Part shown: positions 61,992 through 64,000 of the stretch, piece after piece | How the letters are laid out: each line of letters begins with the position of its first letter | Position numbering within the stretch: position 1 is the first letter of the stretch | Origin: Phymorhynchus buccinoides | Taxonomy: Eukaryota; Mollusca; Gastropoda; Neogastropoda; Raphitomidae | Direction: 5' to 3' | DNA length: 64,000 nucleotides | Assembly (NCBI GenBank): GCA_017654935.2 | Contig: CM065690.1 | Location: 28,843,778-28,907,777, forward strand | Program-made: the position numbers and the translations under genes | Notes under the pieces: generated by a model | Database searches by the model: none | What the model was told of the DNA's origin: nothing | What the model saw: the letters and a program-made list of their open reading frames with translations, nothing else

Positions 61992-62207
61992 ATGTCGTCG
62001 TTAAAGTGGTCACCTCAGGTGATAGGGGCGCTGATGGTGGTCTTTCTGGCGGGGTGGTCATCCTCGGAAGACTTTGAACTGACCATCCTGCACACCAATG
62101 ACATCCACGCTCGCTTTGACCAGACCAACTCCCGGAGCGGACAGTGCTCCCTTTCGGAGGCGGAGGAGGGCAAGTGTTTCGGTGGATACCCAAGACTGAA
62201 GTCGAAG
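61992..62207 (+). CDS. NT5E: 5'-nucleotidase (NT5E/CD73-like), first coding exon
   Basis: ATG 61992 starts MSSLKWSPQVIGALMVVFLA, a signal peptide with its hydrophobic core at residues 10-22. The mature start EDFELTILHTNDIHARFDQT follows, then CSLSEAEEGKCFGGYPRLKSK. ILHTNDIHAR is the first metal-binding motif of the calcineurin-like phosphoesterase domain; D37 and H39 are the expected metal ligands, and GGYPRL matches the next conserved block. The family hydrolyses extracellular AMP to adenosine (or other nucleotides), usually GPI-anchored. The donor aag|gtaagg at 62207/62208 ends the exon in phase 0 after 72 codons. The open frame continues past it only into intron. Later exons are outside the window. 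Orthology to NT5E itself, rather than to a related secreted nucleotidase, cannot be settled from this exon. Confidence 0.88.
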
Positions 62208-62422
62208 GTAAGGATGGCAAAGGTGCAGATCATCACCCCCCTTCCATTTCCTCGGTTCATTCCGTTTTTCCCAGTCTTGCCTTTCTTACTGCAGATTGAG
62301 CACATAAGCCACATTTGTTTTTCTATATTTAAAGTTAATTTTCATCTCTTTAAACAATTAATAATATGCATTTGCTAACAGCAGAATATAATGATGCGAC
62401 TGAAACAAACGCATTGAACCAA

Positions 62423-62513
62423 GAAGTGCATCAGCCACGGATGAGAACATTACATGTGTGACCGTGTTTGATTACCCAACCATGTGGGCAGCCACATTCG
62501 GTCTTCGGGGGAT
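62423..62513 (-). repeat. Interspersed SINE-like family (RC), copy 4 (partial)
   Basis: agaagtgcatcagccacgga, gtgtgaccgtgtttgattac and gcagccacattcggtcttcg; reverse of 10571-10690. Confidence 0.65.
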
Positions 62514-62727
62514 TTTAAGTCCATCCATTAGGCTACCTTTGAAATAACCAGTGTCTTTGTAATATTTCAAAATCTGACCACTGGAAATACGTTGATATGG
62601 CTTGCCATTCTGTGAATGTGACATCGTGTGCAGCATCTGCAAGGTCTAAGGAACCATTGTGCCAAATTTCGTTGCGATGGGTTCAATGGTTTAGGCGCTA
62701 GGAACTGGTCACTCACTGACGTACAAA

Positions 62728-62825
62728 CACATACATACATAAATACATGCATACATACATACATACATACATACATACATACATACATACATACATGCAT
62801 GCATGCATGCATGCACATACATACT
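62728..62825. repeat. (ACAT)n / (GCAT)n microsatellite
   Basis: About 60 bp of ACAT followed by ATGC units. Confidence 0.95.
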
Positions 62826-62844
62826 ATTGCAACAACAACAACAA

Positions 62845-63195
62845 CATACAGTATTTATACGGTGCTGAATCTTGATAGAAATCAAATCAAAGCGCACACA
62901 CACGTTAGCATTCATAACGCATTCAAACAAAAATGCAATACAAAGCGAACACACACGTATGACATAAATGGTGTACAACAGAAACAGACCTAAAGGCAAG
63001 AGAGAAAAGAGAAAGAGAGTGGAGCCTCAATGACGGGGGAACAGGTGGGTTTTGAGGCTAGATTTGAAAGCAGAGAGGGTCGGTCGCTGACGGAGGGAAA
63101 GAGAAAGTTTGTTCCAAGATGTCGGTTCTGCGACAGCAAAAGAGCGCCGACCAACAGTTGAAAGCTTATACCTAGGGATCTGGAGAGAAAGAGGG
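62845..63195 (-). mobile_element. LINE 3' end, third copy
   Basis: Minus-strand reading from about 63180: YKLSTVGRRSFAVAEPTSWN, KLSLSLRQRPTLSAFKSSLK and THLFP, then a stop. This is the same C-terminal pattern as at 17766-18433 and 35024-35782 but a different subfamily. A 3' tail with the gcgctttgatttgatttcta block lies at the left. Confidence 0.78.
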
Positions 63196-63700
63196 TCAGA
63201 AACACATACGCATACATATATACATACATATATGCATAGTTATGAATGATAAATCTCAATAATTTGCTGGCACCGTTCCACTGGCCTTAAGGATTTAAAA
63301 GTTAATGCATTCGAAATGCAGAATACTTGAGTTTGATCAAACTTTTGTATCGAAATGCCATGTATTGAACATCTTTATCAAAACCAGTTACTGTGAACTT
63401 TGAATCTTGATTTGTGTTCTGTAAATAAAAATAAAAAGATTGTGCTGCTTCTTAGTTTTTCCTCTCAATGGGAGAGGGGGCAGATCGATCCTGCTTGGGA
63501 CAGCTGTTTCGGACCTTGGGGTCCATCATCAGCCAAGCCCGGAAGCTGCTATCAATCTGCGGTGGGTCTATTCACTTATGAAAGACGATCTCTCATAATA
63601 GAGAGGTTTCATCTTTGCATTTAAGTGAAATGTCCTCAAAAACCAAAGCAGCACTTGATTAAAATAGAAATATTAAAAATATGTTGTAAATATAAGCTTA
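63196..63700. other. NT5E-like intron, no recognised exon
   Basis: Includes a block (gggacagctgtttcggacct then tggggtccatcatcagcc) that looks like part of an interspersed repeat, but no second copy is present in the window. Confidence 0.4.
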
Positions 63701-63709
63701 TGTCACGGG

Positions 63710-63878
63710 AAATATTGGAATCCGGGAAAATTCGGAATTTTCCCGGGAAAAATCCGAATTGTCCAGAGTTTCGGAAAATTCGTAATCTTCCCTGGAAAAT
63801 TTCGAATTCTAATTTTCCCTGGATTGGTCTAGTTAAAATTCAGAATTCAGAATTTTCCAGGGAAAATTCCGAATGTTC
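63710..63878. repeat. Cluster of short palindromic GGAAAATTCCG-type repeats
   Basis: Eight or more copies of a 10-14-bp motif alternate in orientation: ggaaaattcggaattttccc, cgggaaaaatccgaattgtc, tcggaaaattcg, ctggaaaatttcgaattct, gaattttccagggaaaattc. The whole stretch can form many overlapping hairpins. Confidence 0.8.
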
Positions 63879-64000
63879 CCAAGCTTACATCGAAGTTACA
63901 AGAATTGTGTGTGAGAGAGAAAAACTTGAAACTTGAAATGTTGAATTGAATAAGCATTACATCATGAGGAATGACGACAGGAATAATAACAAACACAAGT

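Overview
This is animal nuclear DNA: split genes with GT-AG introns, very high microsatellite density, many short transposable elements and no operons. The gene content, the (TTAGGG)n-type telomere motif, the abundant small foldback elements and the tRNA-derived and other SINE-like repeats fit a mollusc, most likely a marine gastropod. The species is an inference, not something the sequence proves. True coding sequence is only a few per cent of the window.

Layout. (1) Positions 1-2484, plus strand: the last two visible exons of an OCRL/INPP5B-type inositol 5-phosphatase, covering the C-terminal RhoGAP-like domain. (2) 2485-21332: non-coding, holding about fifteen foldback elements (MITEs), SINE and LINE ends and short tandem repeats. 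(3) 46662 down to 21333, minus strand: a complete six-exon cytochrome P450 of the CYP2 clan, 528 codons, with every splice junction in phase. Its fourth intron is 16.7 kb and holds a PHD-finger relic, a 6.5-kb almost pure poly(A) tract, a broken LINE endonuclease gene, a degenerate transposon protein and a nearly intact 2.3-kb piggyBac element. Its first intron holds a hAT-like element that carries an inverted copy of itself. (4) 46663-61991: intergenic; LINE tails, long TG, CT and GA tracts, minisatellites, several interspersed families and a telomere-motif foldback. (5) 61992-62207, plus strand: first coding exon of a secreted 5'-nucleotidase (NT5E/CD73-like). The rest of that gene lies beyond the window after an intron full of repeats.

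The three host genes point in different directions (OCRL plus, P450 minus, NT5E plus) and show no functional link. OCRL and P450 converge across about 19 kb; P450 and NT5E diverge from a 15-kb intergenic region.

Most notable: the 6.5-kb poly(A) tract bounded by a 12-bp direct repeat; a duplicated 3' splice site in OCRL that stays in frame; the P450's unusual I-helix and C-helix motifs; the piggyBac element whose only visible lesion is a one-base change in a T run; and the self-nested hAT element. No new multi-gene system (defence, biosynthetic cluster or similar) is visible.
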